The notes beneath the pieces are model-generated. The model saw only the letters and a list, made by a program, of their open reading frames with translations. It was not told the origin of the DNA and searched no databases. Below are positions 7,145 through 16,809 of a DNA stretch of 64,000 bases, piece by piece. Position 1 is the stretch's first letter. Each line of letters begins with the position of its first letter. The translations under genes were made by a program, and so were the position numbers. The stretch covers positions 124,001-188,000 of the forward strand of contig NC_008228.1 in NCBI RefSeq assembly GCF_000014225.1, written 5' to 3'. The DNA comes from Paraglaciecola sp. T6c (GTDB lineage: Bacteria > Pseudomonadota > Gammaproteobacteria > Enterobacterales > Alteromonadaceae).

Positions 7145-9427
7145 TTACTGAGCTTTTAAGCGCAACTTCGCACCTTGGGTGAGTTGCTGATGGCTAATAA
7201 ATGCCTTACTTAGCGGATCGCCATTAAGTGAAGGCTGTTTTTGCCCTTGGCTCAAAGGGGTTATGATCAGGGTTTTGCCTGCATAATATTTTGAGTCGAG
7301 GTGAATGGTCACTTCGTCAAACGCTGTACTCGTTAGGGCATAGTCCATGTCTCCAGGAGACACAGGGTAAATGCCTAATAAGCTGAAGACTAACCATGCT
7401 GACATAGTGCCAGCATCGTCATTGCCGGGCAGCCCAGCCGATTGATTGGTAAAGTACTTCGCTATCAGCCTTTTTACATGCTGCGCGGTGTTATGCTCTT
7501 GGCCTTGCACGTAGTTAAATAGGTAAGGGTAAGTAATGTCGGGTTCGTTACCCATATCGAAGTTGTTGGTATCGAAGGTGGCGTTTAATGCAGCTATAAA
7601 AGCACTGTCACCACCATTTAACGCAATTAAACCTGGCATATCAAAAGGCACATAGAAGCGGTAATTCCATGCATTGCCTTCAATGTAACCCGGTGCGGGT
7701 TCAAAGTTGCGCCCTAATTCGGGATCGTAAGGGGTTAACCAGTCACCACTGCGTTTTTTCGGGCGCAGCATGCCAGTACTTTCATCAAATAACGTTTTAT
7801 AGTTCTGTGCTTGGGCCAGGTACTTTTGCGCATCTTGGTCGCGACCTAAACGTTTTGCAAGCTGACCTAGAGCGAAGTCCGCCACATAATATTCAAGACT
7901 GGTAGACACGCTACCGTCGAACGGCTCTTCGTCATCAACAGGCACATACCCTAAATTCAGGTAGTCTGGGTTCTCAGGGCGAATAGGGTTGTTTTCTACC
8001 GTGTCTGCGGATTTTTGCATGGCTTGGTAAGCCAGCTCTACATCAAAGGTGTGTACGCCGCGTAAATAGGTGTCAGCAATCATGGCGGTAGCTGGGTCAC
8101 CGACCATGGTTTGGGTTTCCATGCTGAGTAACTCCCACTTGGGTAACCAACCACTTTCTTGATACATACTAAGAGCAGAATCAACCATTTGTGATTGGAT
8201 TTCAGGGTAGACCAAACTTAGCAATGGATGCAGGTTACGACTCGTGTCCCACAGTGAATATACCGAATAGCGATTTTTACCCTGCGTATTGCCCACTTTC
8301 GCCGTGTGTTGCTGGCTCATGATCGGGTACTCGCCGTTCACATCTTGAATGATACTAGGGTGAATTAAACTGTGATACAGGCCAGTGTAAAGCAGCGTTT
8401 TGTTATGCTCGCTACCTTGTACTTCGATGCGTGAGAGTAAGCTATTCCAAGCGTCTTGGGCGTCTTTGCGGGTGCGATCAAAGGCAAAGTCGGGCTGTTC
8501 AGTGTTTAGGTTCTGCCGCGCGTTTTCGATGCTGACATAAGAAATACCTACTTTGACTTCAACTTGCTCGTTAGCCTGTGTATCGAAACGCATGTAAGCA
8601 CCGATATTGTCACCGCTCATAACGCGCTGATAGTTCGGATAAGGCTTGATGCTGTTATTGTGCTGCATCCATTCGCCTTCCACCCCTGTGAACGCTGGCA
8701 TTTTCTTAAACGTGCCCAAGGCTTTGGCTGGTTTACTAAAACGTGCTACGAAGTACACAGGGCGCACGTCTTGGGGGTTATAGCAAAACGTGCCTACCGT
8801 GCGAGAGCCTTCAATTTCTTGCTCAGACACAACCTTGAGAGAGCCGCCGGTTTCGTTGGTTAAGCCTAGGCCCAAATTAACAATGATATTGCTTTGGCCT
8901 GCGGGAAAGGTGTAGCGGCTTAGGCCTGTACGCAATGTGCTGGTGGCTTCTGCCTTGATGCCATATTTATCGAGTGTGGTTTGGTAGTAGCCTGGACTTG
9001 CCTGCTCGTTCGAATAGGTTGAGCCGTATTGCTGGGCGTCTAATTCTAAATTGCCTGCGGTGGGCATGATATTAATGACCCCCAACTCTGGGCAACCAAC
9101 CCCGCTTAAATTCACATGAGTAAAACCAGTCAAAAATTTATTTTCGTGGATGTATACACGTGAATTCCACGCGGCATCTTTTTCAAACTCATTCAGTTTT
9201 TTGTGTTCGAACGCAACGTTAAAAGGCGCAACCGATGTGAGTGCATGAGGGTACTGCGCCCCCGGATGGGTCGCCCCAAAATTGGAGGTGCCAATAAACG
9301 GGTTAACATACTCGGCAGGTGTTTTTTGCGATGTTTCCCCGGTAACGTCGTTAGGCGTTTTCGCAACTGAACAGCCGACACCGGCCAAAGTAAGCGCAGC
9401 TACTGCCATATTGACTAATATTTTCAT
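7145..9427 (-). CDS. GH92 alpha-mannosidase, divergent subtype
   Basis: Exo-acting, calcium-dependent inverting alpha-mannosidase of family GH92, 760 residues. The N-terminus (MKILVNMAVAALTLAGVGCS) is an export signal with an atypical lipobox GVGC, so lipidation is less certain than for its neighbours. Family motifs: NPFIGTSNFGATHPGAQYP, FTHVNLSGVGCPELG, SLWDTSRNLHPLLSL, EGNAWNYRFYVPFD with the putative catalytic acid Glu583, MGNEPDITYPYLFNY and GNDDAGTMSAW. The FxHxxLSGxG block and the NEPD segment differ from the two more standard GH92 proteins of this locus, suggesting another mannose linkage. It is the last gene of the leftward operon and its ATG overlaps the stop of the upstream GH92 gene by 4 bases (ATGA). 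Linkage preference cannot be read with confidence. Confidence 0.93.
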   Translation of the reverse strand: MKILVNMAVAALTLAGVGCSVAKTPNDVTGETSQKTPAEYVNPFIGTSNFGATHPGAQYPHALTSVAPFNVAFEHKKLNEFEKDAAWNSRVYIHENKFLTGFTHVNLSGVGCPELGVINIMPTAGNLELDAQQYGSTYSNEQASPGYYQTTLDKYGIKAEATSTLRTGLSRYTFPAGQSNIIVNLGLGLTNETGGSLKVVSEQEIEGSRTVGTFCYNPQDVRPVYFVARFSKPAKALGTFKKMPAFTGVEGEWMQHNNSIKPYPNYQRVMSGDNIGAYMRFDTQANEQVEVKVGISYVSIENARQNLNTEQPDFAFDRTRKDAQDAWNSLLSRIEVQGSEHNKTLLYTGLYHSLIHPSIIQDVNGEYPIMSQQHTAKVGNTQGKNRYSVYSLWDTSRNLHPLLSLVYPEIQSQMVDSALSMYQESGWLPKWELLSMETQTMVGDPATAMIADTYLRGVHTFDVELAYQAMQKSADTVENNPIRPENPDYLNLGYVPVDDEEPFDGSVSTSLEYYVADFALGQLAKRLGRDQDAQKYLAQAQNYKTLFDESTGMLRPKKRSGDWLTPYDPELGRNFEPAPGYIEGNAWNYRFYVPFDMPGLIALNGGDSAFIAALNATFDTNNFDMGNEPDITYPYLFNYVQGQEHNTAQHVKRLIAKYFTNQSAGLPGNDDAGTMSAWLVFSLLGIYPVSPGDMDYALTSTAFDEVTIHLDSKYYAGKTLIITPLSQGQKQPSLNGDPLSKAFISHQQLTQGAKLRLKAQ

Positions 9428-11652
9428 TTTGGCTGGGCTCCCATTTCAAATACCAAATTTCCGCCGGCTAATATATCACTGTGACGGATAAAGAATTGCT
9501 GCAAAGGCTGACCATTTAGGCTCACGCTTTGAACATACACGTTCTCTTTCGATTGATTGAGCGCTTGCACGCTAAAGGTTTTGCCGTTTTCTAAATGAAT
9601 CTTGGCAGAAGAAACTTCTGGGCTACCTAACACATATTCCCCTGATACCGGATTAACGGGATAAAAGCCTAATGCGCTGAATAGGTACCACGCCGACATT
9701 TGGCCTGCATCTTCATTGCCCGACAAGCCATCCGGGGCGGTATGATAAAGCTCGTCCATCACTTGGCGTACGTATTTTTGTGTTTTGTAACCCTTGCCAA
9801 CGTATTGATAGAGGTAAGGCACATGGTGGCTTGGCTCGTTGCCATGCACATACTGACCTATGTAGCCTGAAATCCACTCGGGGAACTCGCCCACGGTTTG
9901 CTCGGCTTCGAACATCGCATCCAGTTGAGCTTCAAACGGCGCCGCACCGCCCATTATATCGATTAACCCAGTGACATCTTGTGGCACAAAGAAGCTGTAT
10001 TGCCAAGCGTTGGCCTCGCAGTAGTCCTCTGGATGGTAGGCATTCGGGTCGAAATCGCTGCGAAAATCACCATTTACGCTTTTGGCACGCATAAACTCGC
10101 TTAGTGGGTCGAATAGGTTACGATAGTTTTGCCCTCGTGATTGGTACGTTTGATACACCTCATTTTCACCTAAGGAACTGGCCAACTGAGCAATCGCCCA
10201 ATCATCAAAGGCATATTCCAAGGTTAGCGATACGTTCCAACTACGTTCTTCAAAGGGCACATAGCCTAATGCTTGATAACTCTCTAAACCGAACTCATTT
10301 TGAGTGGCGCTTTGTATAGCTGCTGCCAGTACTTCTTCCCCGCTGGCGTCTAGCAGGTCTTTGAAATAGGCATCGATAAGCACAGGGACACTGTGGTAAC
10401 CCATCATCATGTCTGTTTCATTGCCTTGAAAGTTCCAAACGGGTAGGCGACCTGCCACATCGTAATGCGCCATGATCGAAGCCATGAGCGCTCGGGTGCG
10501 AGTGGGTTCAACAATGGTTTTCCATGGGTGTAAGGCACGAAATGTGTCCCACAAAGAGAAGAACTCGTATCTAGGGTAGCGTTCACTTTTATGAACTTCG
10601 CCGTCAGGGCCTTTATATTCCCCGTTACTGTCGGAAAACACCCGAGGTGCTAACGCAGTGTGATACATGGCCGTATAAAACTGGATCATGTCATCTTTGT
10701 CAGCGCTTATTTCTACTGTGCTAAGTTGCTCTCGCCATGCTTGCTGGGCAAGCGTTTTTACTTGTTCAAAGGTTTTAACTGGTCCTTGGGCAAGCAGGTT
10801 TTGCTTGGCGTTCTCTATGCTGACTGAGCTAATAGCGGTGCGCACAGTAACAAGCTTTTGGCTGCTGACCTCAGAGAAATCAAAATCGAACTCCGCCGCT
10901 ATATTTTCACCAGAGGCTGATTGCTCTTGGCTTGTCACTCCGTTTGTGTTCAAGGTGTAGCGATCAATCGGCTGTGAAAACTGACTGTAAAAGAACACGC
11001 GCTGATCGCTAGCCCAGCCAGTGGATTTGCGGTAACCAGCGATGGTCTTATCATTGATAATTTGAATGTGAGTCTCTAGGGTTTTATCCCAATTTCGACT
11101 GTAGCCTAAGTCTACGCGTACCACGCCCTGGGTTGCATCATCAGCAAACTGGTATTTCTGAAAACCGGTGCGAAGCCCTGCGGTTAGCTCTACATTCACC
11201 CCGTAATCATCTAAAAACACCTGATAATACCCAGGTGATGCTTGCTCATTTTGATGGCTAAAACGAGAGACAATGGTGCCATTCTCAGGGCCACCTTCGG
11301 TTTTTTCTCGATGAAAAGGTCGGGTTAAAGGCATGAATGAAATGTCATACAAATCACCGGCCCCCGTGCCAGATAAATGGGTATGACTAAAACCAGCAAT
11401 GATGTTATCGGGATAAAAATAACCTGAAATCCAATCCCAGCCCGTGCGCCCATTATCTGGGCTTAGTTGCACCATGCCGTAAGGCACGGTAGCACCGGGA
11501 TAGGTTTTGCCTTTGCCGTCAGTGCCGATAAACGGATCCACATAATCTAAGGGATCAATTGCCTGAGGCGTGTTTACGGTGGCGTCTGGAGTCGGCTGCG
11601 TACATGCGCATAACGCCAACACAGCGCCGGTAATGAATATCTGTTTCATCAT
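9424..11652 (-). CDS. GH92 alpha-mannosidase lipoprotein
   Basis: Family GH92 alpha-mannosidase of 742 residues. The signal MMKQIFITGAVLALCACTQ has a usable lipobox (LCAC) with Thr at +2, which favours outer-membrane sorting. Standard motifs: DPFIGTDGKGKTYPGATVPYG, SHTHLSGTGAGDLYD, FFSLWDTFRALHPW, CEANAWQYSFFVPQD with putative acid Glu546, HGNEPSHHVPYLY and GNEDAGQMSAWYLFSALGFY. These match the common GH92 type in which alpha-1,2-mannosidases are frequent, so it may trim the outer arms of high-mannose glycans; that is inference. It starts 12 bases after the epimerase gene and is translationally coupled to the next GH92 gene. Confidence 0.94.
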   Translation of the reverse strand: MMKQIFITGAVLALCACTQPTPDATVNTPQAIDPLDYVDPFIGTDGKGKTYPGATVPYGMVQLSPDNGRTGWDWISGYFYPDNIIAGFSHTHLSGTGAGDLYDISFMPLTRPFHREKTEGGPENGTIVSRFSHQNEQASPGYYQVFLDDYGVNVELTAGLRTGFQKYQFADDATQGVVRVDLGYSRNWDKTLETHIQIINDKTIAGYRKSTGWASDQRVFFYSQFSQPIDRYTLNTNGVTSQEQSASGENIAAEFDFDFSEVSSQKLVTVRTAISSVSIENAKQNLLAQGPVKTFEQVKTLAQQAWREQLSTVEISADKDDMIQFYTAMYHTALAPRVFSDSNGEYKGPDGEVHKSERYPRYEFFSLWDTFRALHPWKTIVEPTRTRALMASIMAHYDVAGRLPVWNFQGNETDMMMGYHSVPVLIDAYFKDLLDASGEEVLAAAIQSATQNEFGLESYQALGYVPFEERSWNVSLTLEYAFDDWAIAQLASSLGENEVYQTYQSRGQNYRNLFDPLSEFMRAKSVNGDFRSDFDPNAYHPEDYCEANAWQYSFFVPQDVTGLIDIMGGAAPFEAQLDAMFEAEQTVGEFPEWISGYIGQYVHGNEPSHHVPYLYQYVGKGYKTQKYVRQVMDELYHTAPDGLSGNEDAGQMSAWYLFSALGFYPVNPVSGEYVLGSPEVSSAKIHLENGKTFSVQALNQSKENVYVQSVSLNGQPLQQFFIRHSDILAGGNLVFEMGAQPK

Positions 11653-11664
11653 GCTGGTATCCGT

Positions 11665-12852
11665 TTACTTTAAGCCGGTATTGCCGAGCGTGCGCAATAC
11701 TTCGAAACACGCGCCCAAGGTGTGGTAGTCACACTTAGCGCCCGCAGCACTTTTCTGCTCACTGTATTTACTGTTATCTCGATGAAGTACTCTGAACCAA
11801 GCACCGTATTGATGATCAATCATATGCTCCCAGCTGTAGTCCCAGAGCGCATTGTATTGAGTGAGGTATTGCTCATCTTGGGTGACTGAAAATAACATCG
11901 CAGCTGCGGCAAAGCTCTCTGCCTGTACCCAGAAGTATTTGTCGTCGTCACACCAAGTGCCATCGGGTGCGAAACCGTAAATTAACCCACCGTGGGTGGC
12001 GTCCCAGCACTTTTCATAAGCGCGATCGAATAAGCTTTTCGCCCGCTCAACCAGTTTTTGATCTGGGGCATGGCGATGCAAAATTAACAGCAACTTGGTC
12101 CACTCTGTTTGATGGCCGGGTTGAAACCCCCAAGGACGATACAGATTTTTGGGATCATCTTTGTTGTATTCCCAGTCGGGCTGAAAGTCAGTGGTGTAGT
12201 GTTCCCAAATCAGGCCGTCAGTTAAGTCCGCTTGGCGAAAGGCAATGTTTTCAGCAAGGGTTTGTGCCCGTGTCAGAAACACTTGCTCGCCGCTGGCTTC
12301 ATAAGCCGCCAACATAGCTTCACATAAATGCATATTGGAGTTTTGACCGCGATAAGGGCTGAGTTCACCCGCTGGGCTAATTTCATCTGCGTATAAACCA
12401 AACTCATCTTGCCAAAAACGACTCTCAAGTTGTTGGTAGGTTTTTAGCAGCATGTCGTTGTTGGTCACAATTCCGGCTTTGCGCCCAGCAGCGTAAGCGA
12501 GCAAAACAAATGCATAGCCGTAGGCTTGCTGTGTCATGTCTTGAGGTTGGTTGTCTTGCAGAGTCCAGGCGTAACCGTCAGCATCTGGCTGCCAGTGAAT
12601 CTGTTCGACGAAATCCAGACCGTGACGGGCCATGGCTAAATAATCGTCGCGCTGAAATAGCATGCCTGCTGCGGCATAGTTCACCACTATACGTGTACTG
12701 CTAACCAGTTGTTTAAAGCCTGAATCAAACAGATCGCCGTTATCCATGTAGTTCTGAAAGTAACCGCCTTGGGCGTCTTTCACCCTAGGATCATAAAAAT
12801 TCAAGATATCTTGGCAGTGGGTCATTAAAAATGCGGGGCTGTGATAGTTCAT
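11665..12852 (-). CDS. AGE family epimerase/isomerase, probable D-mannose isomerase
   Basis: Soluble cytoplasmic (alpha/alpha)6-barrel protein of 395 residues from the N-acylglucosamine 2-epimerase superfamily. His247 in PGHQTEW and His377 in YHTLGACFEVL correspond in spacing to the two catalytic histidines of E. coli YihS. The ATG at 12852 is preferred over a TTG one codon upstream. In a mannosidase operon the likely reaction is D-mannose to D-fructose, which would feed glycolysis through fructokinase; N-acetylmannosamine/GlcNAc or mannose/glucose 2-epimerisation are alternatives the sequence cannot exclude. It sits between the FucP-type permease and two GH92 genes, all leftward. Confidence 0.85.
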   Translation of the reverse strand: MNYHSPAFLMTHCQDILNFYDPRVKDAQGGYFQNYMDNGDLFDSGFKQLVSSTRIVVNYAAAGMLFQRDDYLAMARHGLDFVEQIHWQPDADGYAWTLQDNQPQDMTQQAYGYAFVLLAYAAGRKAGIVTNNDMLLKTYQQLESRFWQDEFGLYADEISPAGELSPYRGQNSNMHLCEAMLAAYEASGEQVFLTRAQTLAENIAFRQADLTDGLIWEHYTTDFQPDWEYNKDDPKNLYRPWGFQPGHQTEWTKLLLILHRHAPDQKLVERAKSLFDRAYEKCWDATHGGLIYGFAPDGTWCDDDKYFWVQAESFAAAAMLFSVTQDEQYLTQYNALWDYSWEHMIDHQYGAWFRVLHRDNSKYSEQKSAAGAKCDYHTLGACFEVLRTLGNTGLK

Positions 12853-12931
12853 CAATAATTACTCGCTTATTAGGTTTGCAGCCTGTCGCCAGATTAGGCG
12901 ACAGGGCTTTTCTCATTAAGTGGGATTAAAA

Positions 12932-14209
12932 CTAGCTGGCTACAGGCGCTGGCGTAGGGGCGTCAGCACTTTTCACTTTAGAGCCAAATAGGGCGTACCA
13001 TGCAATATAGACATACGCAGCAACTGGCACGATAAAGCTAAACTGAACACTCGTAACGTCGGCCACGTAACCTTGAATCAAGGGCAATATTGCGCCACCA
13101 ACAATAGCTTGGCACAGTAAACCTGAGCCACGTCCTGTCAGTGGGCCTAAGCCGCGAATGGCCAAGGTGAATATGGTGGGAAACATAATTGAATTGAAGA
13201 AACCGATTGAAATCACACTCCACATGGCCAAATCGCCTTGAGAATTCATGGTGGTAAATAACAAGATAATGGCTACTGCTGAATTAAACGCCAATACGTA
13301 GATAGGCGAAATAATGCGGGTTAGCGCCGCACCAACGAACCGCCCGATCATAGCTGCACCCCAGTAGTAGGAGACCATTTGGCTGGCTTGGCGTTCGTTT
13401 AGCCCAGCTATTTCAGGTTGCGAAAAGTAGTTTACCAAGAAACTACCGATGCTTACCTCAGCCCCCACGTAGGAGAAGATCGCGAGGGTACCGAAAATTA
13501 ACGCTTTGTGAGACCAAATAGAATCCGTGCTTTTCACTTCTTGTTCGGTTTCATTGGCAGTGATGGTGGGTAGTTTTAAAAATTTGAAACCAATAGCTGT
13601 GGCGATCATTACGCCTGCGAGTAACAAGTAGGGTAATTGTACTGCTTTGGCGTCGATGTCTGCGTCTTCAGATGCCACCCCAACTGCGGCAAAAATCAAT
13701 GCAGCACCAAACATAGGGCCAAGCGTATGACCAACAGAGTTAATCGCCTGTGCCAGGCTTAAGCGGCTGGTGGCGGTTTTCTCTGGACCTAACACCGCGA
13801 CATAAGGATTGGCCGACACCTGCAAAATGGTTACTCCACTGGCGAGAATAAACAAACCGAGTAAAAACACTGCATACACTTCGACTTCGGCCGCTGGATA
13901 GAACATGCCACAACCTATGGCGATGGTCACCAACCCGGTAATGATGCCGCGAATATACCCTATCTTTTCAATTAACTTACCAGCGAAAGGCGAGATGATG
14001 AAGTAGGCCCCAAAGAAGCAAAACTGAACCAGCATGGCTTGGGTATAGTTCAAGTCGAAAGCCGCTTTTAAATGCGGAATAAGAATATCGTTTAATGCAG
14101 TAATAAACCCCCAAATGAAAAACAAGGTGGTCATTGCTGCGAAGGCAAAGTGACTGTTCTTCGCGGGCTCACTTAAGGTTACGGATGATTGAGAAATCGG
14201 TCCTGCCAT
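12932..14209 (-). CDS. FucP/NagP-type MFS sugar permease
   Basis: Inner-membrane major facilitator carrier of 425 residues with about 12 helices, from the fucose/glucose/galactose:H+ symporter group. Characteristic stretches are FFIWGFITALNDILIPHLK near residue 30, FAGKLIEKIGYIRGI, LQVSANPYVAVLGPEKTA and LAQAINSVGHTLGPMFGA in the N-half, and MFPTIFTLAIRGLGPLTGRGSGLL in the C-half. Proteobacterial members carry fucose, glucose, mannose or GlcNAc (NagP). Being downstream of a GH92 gene and upstream of the mannose-isomerase-like gene, free mannose released in the periplasm is the best guess for its substrate. Gaps to its neighbours are 57 and 77-79 bases, compatible with one operon. Confidence 0.9.
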   Translation of the reverse strand: MAGPISQSSVTLSEPAKNSHFAFAAMTTLFFIWGFITALNDILIPHLKAAFDLNYTQAMLVQFCFFGAYFIISPFAGKLIEKIGYIRGIITGLVTIAIGCGMFYPAAEVEVYAVFLLGLFILASGVTILQVSANPYVAVLGPEKTATSRLSLAQAINSVGHTLGPMFGAALIFAAVGVASEDADIDAKAVQLPYLLLAGVMIATAIGFKFLKLPTITANETEQEVKSTDSIWSHKALIFGTLAIFSYVGAEVSIGSFLVNYFSQPEIAGLNERQASQMVSYYWGAAMIGRFVGAALTRIISPIYVLAFNSAVAIILLFTTMNSQGDLAMWSVISIGFFNSIMFPTIFTLAIRGLGPLTGRGSGLLCQAIVGGAILPLIQGYVADVTSVQFSFIVPVAAYVYIAWYALFGSKVKSADAPTPAPVAS

Positions 14210-14265
14210 AATTTTTTACTCGTAAAAGGTGCCAGTCGAAACTGGCACGTTAATAAATGGGTGGA

Positions 14266-16584
14266 TTAGTCGGCGGTCGACATTGAATAGGGCACGGCTT
14301 CTTTGCTGGTGGCCCATGACTTGTTTGGTTGGTTGGTCATATCAAAAGATATTTCACCGCCTTGCTGAATTTGCTGATGAGACAAGAAGGTCTTATCGAA
14401 AGTCTTGCCATTTAGTTTGGCGCTATTCACATAGACGTTGTCTTTGCTGTTGTTATTGCCTTTGACGGTAAAGCGTTCACCGTTTTGTAAATGCAACGTG
14501 GCTTTGTCGAACAGTGGGCTACCTAACACGTACTCATCGCTACCGGGCGCTACAGGGTAAAAACCAAGGGCGCTGAACACGTACCAAGCGGACGTTTGAC
14601 CGTTGTCTTCATCGCCGCAGTAGCCATCAGGCGTGGCTGAGTAAAGCTTATCCATGATGTTGCGCACGTGATATTGGGTTTTCCACGGCTGGCCAGCGTA
14701 GTTGTACAAATAACTCATATGCTGAATAGGCTGGTTACCGTGGGCATAGTTGCCCATGTTCACGATCTGCATTTCGCGAATTTCATGAATGGTAAAGCCA
14801 TAATAAGAGTCGTCGAAGGTAGGTGGCATGCTGAACACGCTATCAAGTTTATTCACGAAGGCTTGATCGCCCCCCATCATGTCTTTCAAACCTGAGATAT
14901 CATGAAACACAGACCAGGTGTAGTGCAGGCTATTGCCTTCGGTGAATGCATCACCCCACTTCAAAGGGTTAAACGGGGTTTGAAAACTGCCGTCTTCGTT
15001 TTTACCGCGCATCCATCCACTTTCTTTATCAAACAAGTGTTTGTAATTCATCGCTCTTTGCTTGTACTTGGCAGCATCGTCGGTTTTACCTAAGCGCTCA
15101 GCGAGGCGATAAATATTGAAATCGGCAAAGGCGTATTCAAGGGTACGTGCTGCGTTTTCGTGAATACCAACGTCGTAAGGCACATAACCTAACTCGTTAT
15201 AATAATCGACGCCTTCTCTACCGACTGAGCTAACCGGGCGACCTTCATCGACTTGAGCATTTTTGACTATGGCTTCGTAAAGCGTATCGATGTCGATATC
15301 GGTGATACCCTTGAGGTAGGCATCAGCAATATTCACTGCGGAGTTAGAGCCAATCATTACCCCGCGATGGCCTGGGCTAGCCCATTCAGGCAACCAACCG
15401 GATTCTTTGTAGGTATTGGCTAAGCCTTCCATTATTTGTGCGTCGAGCTCTGGGTACATTAGGGTAAAGAAGGGGAATACCGCGCGGAAAGTGTCCCAAA
15501 AGCCATTGTCGGTAAACATGTAGCCGGGCAGCACTTCACCGTTGTAAGGGCTGTAATGCACGACTTCACCCGCTTGGTTGTACTCGTAAAACTTACGCGG
15601 GAATAATAAGACGCGGTAAAGCGCAGAGTAAAACGTGCGTAGGTTGTCTTTGTTGTCGTCGACTATTTCAATGCGTGACAGCTCGTCCTGCCAATACTTA
15701 TGGGCTTTTTCACGGGTGGTGTCGAAGGTGTCTTGGCCGATTTCTCGGTCTAAATTGAGCTGTGCTTGTTCAGGGCTAATAAATGACGAGGCAATTTTCA
15801 CTGATACCGTTTCACCGCGCTTGGTTTTAAAACCGATAACGGCACCTACGTGCTCGCCTTTGCTTTGAATAGCATCTGCGTTTAATTGGTATTCGTCAGT
15901 CCAAGTACGGCTGATTTCAAAGTCTTTATCAAATTCTGCCACAAAATAATTATGGAAGTTGTCCGGCACACCACCGTGATTATTGCGCGCATAACCGACT
16001 ATTTTTCGCTCTTCTGGGATGATTTTCACCATAGAGCCTTTGTCGAATGCATCTAAGATAATGAAGGCATTGTCGGTATCAGGAAAAGTAAAGCGAAACT
16101 GCGCAGCGCGTTCGGTAGGCGTTACCTCAGCGGTGACATCGTAAGAGGCTAAATACACACTGTAGTAATCAGGACTGGCTTGTTCTGCCTTGTGGGAGTA
16201 CCAAGACGCACGATCATCTTGGTTAAATTTCATTTCGCCTGTCACCGCCATTAAAGAAAATGCACCATAGTCGTTTAGCCAAGGGCTGGGTTGGTGTGTT
16301 TGCTTAATACCGCGAATTTGATCGTCGTTGTATTTATACGTCCAGCCATCGCCGATGGGGGCAGTCATCGGTGTCCAGAAATTCATTGCCCATGGCGTGG
16401 CTATCGCTGGATAAGTATTGCCATTTGATAAACTGAACTTGGAATCCGTACCCATAAGCGGATTAACATAATCAACCAAATCAACCGAAGGTGCGGTTGC
16501 AACAGCCTCCTTGGGTTCTGTTGTCATGCCGCATGAGGCCAATAACAGTAAGCCAGGAATGGTAAAAATAAGCTTGTAATTCAT
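14266..16584 (-). CDS. GH92 alpha-mannosidase lipoprotein, divergent subtype
   Basis: Family GH92 glycosidase of 772 residues and first gene of the leftward operon. The signal MNYKLIFTIPGLLLLASCGM has a consensus lipobox LASC and Gly at +2 (outer-membrane sorting expected). The entry motif is unusual (NPLMGTDSKFSLSNGNTYPA instead of a short FIGTxGxGxTxPG), the usual HGNEPxHH reads HGNQPIQH, and SHTHLSGTG is replaced by KQTHQPSPWLNDYG. The putative acid Glu549 in TEGNSLHYTWSVFHD and the GDEDNGQTSAWYVFSALGFY block are kept. These changes point to a different GH92 subfamily and linkage (alpha-1,3, alpha-1,6 or a capped mannose). A GTAGGT ribosome site precedes the ATG. The operator at 16697-16718 lies 112 bases upstream. 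Confidence 0.93.
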   Translation of the reverse strand: MNYKLIFTIPGLLLLASCGMTTEPKEAVATAPSVDLVDYVNPLMGTDSKFSLSNGNTYPAIATPWAMNFWTPMTAPIGDGWTYKYNDDQIRGIKQTHQPSPWLNDYGAFSLMAVTGEMKFNQDDRASWYSHKAEQASPDYYSVYLASYDVTAEVTPTERAAQFRFTFPDTDNAFIILDAFDKGSMVKIIPEERKIVGYARNNHGGVPDNFHNYFVAEFDKDFEISRTWTDEYQLNADAIQSKGEHVGAVIGFKTKRGETVSVKIASSFISPEQAQLNLDREIGQDTFDTTREKAHKYWQDELSRIEIVDDNKDNLRTFYSALYRVLLFPRKFYEYNQAGEVVHYSPYNGEVLPGYMFTDNGFWDTFRAVFPFFTLMYPELDAQIMEGLANTYKESGWLPEWASPGHRGVMIGSNSAVNIADAYLKGITDIDIDTLYEAIVKNAQVDEGRPVSSVGREGVDYYNELGYVPYDVGIHENAARTLEYAFADFNIYRLAERLGKTDDAAKYKQRAMNYKHLFDKESGWMRGKNEDGSFQTPFNPLKWGDAFTEGNSLHYTWSVFHDISGLKDMMGGDQAFVNKLDSVFSMPPTFDDSYYGFTIHEIREMQIVNMGNYAHGNQPIQHMSYLYNYAGQPWKTQYHVRNIMDKLYSATPDGYCGDEDNGQTSAWYVFSALGFYPVAPGSDEYVLGSPLFDKATLHLQNGERFTVKGNNNSKDNVYVNSAKLNGKTFDKTFLSHQQIQQGGEISFDMTNQPNKSWATSKEAVPYSMSTAD

Positions 16585-16696
16585 TTGTTTACACCTACGT
16601 GAGTCAGTTTTCTATGGCAGCTTTTTGCCACCGTTTCACTTTATAATGATAGTTATTTTTAAGCTAAATACTTAAGTCAAACGTTAACGCTTTGTA

Positions 16697-16718
16697 AAAT
16701 TGTAATCGATTACAATTT
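16697..16718. promoter_or_regulatory. LacI-family operator, copy 1 (22-bp perfect palindrome)
   Basis: The core TGTAATCGATTACA (16701-16714) is extended on both sides by AAAT/ATTT, giving 22 bases of perfect dyad symmetry centred on the CpG. Central-CG palindromes of this size are typical LacI/CytR-family operators, and a LacI-family gene begins 219 bases away. It probably controls the leftward GH92 operon. Confidence 0.8.
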
Positions 16719-16795
16719 AATGGTCTAGTGTTATGTCCAATTAAAAGCCAAAACAAGCGCTTACTACTGAAAAAACGGCTGTTCGACCGTTGTTT

Positions 16796-16809
16796 TGTTA
16801 TCGATTACA
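16796..16809. promoter_or_regulatory. LacI-family operator, copy 2 (one mismatch)
   Basis: TGTTATCGATTACA differs from the other two copies at one base of the left half-site. It sits exactly between a possible -35 (16790-16795) and -10 (16813-16818), 127 bases before the regulator gene, so it fits negative autoregulation or looping with copy 1, 95 bases away. Confidence 0.7.

Noticed and set aside
14266-16584. GH92 mannosyl-phosphate hydrolase because of the Gln in HGNQP
   Set aside because: The motif that I take to hold the catalytic acid (TEGN) still has Glu; the Gln is in a different block.
16755-16762. AAGCGCTT palindrome as a further operator
   Set aside because: It is only 8 bases long and unrelated to the three-copy motif; likely chance.
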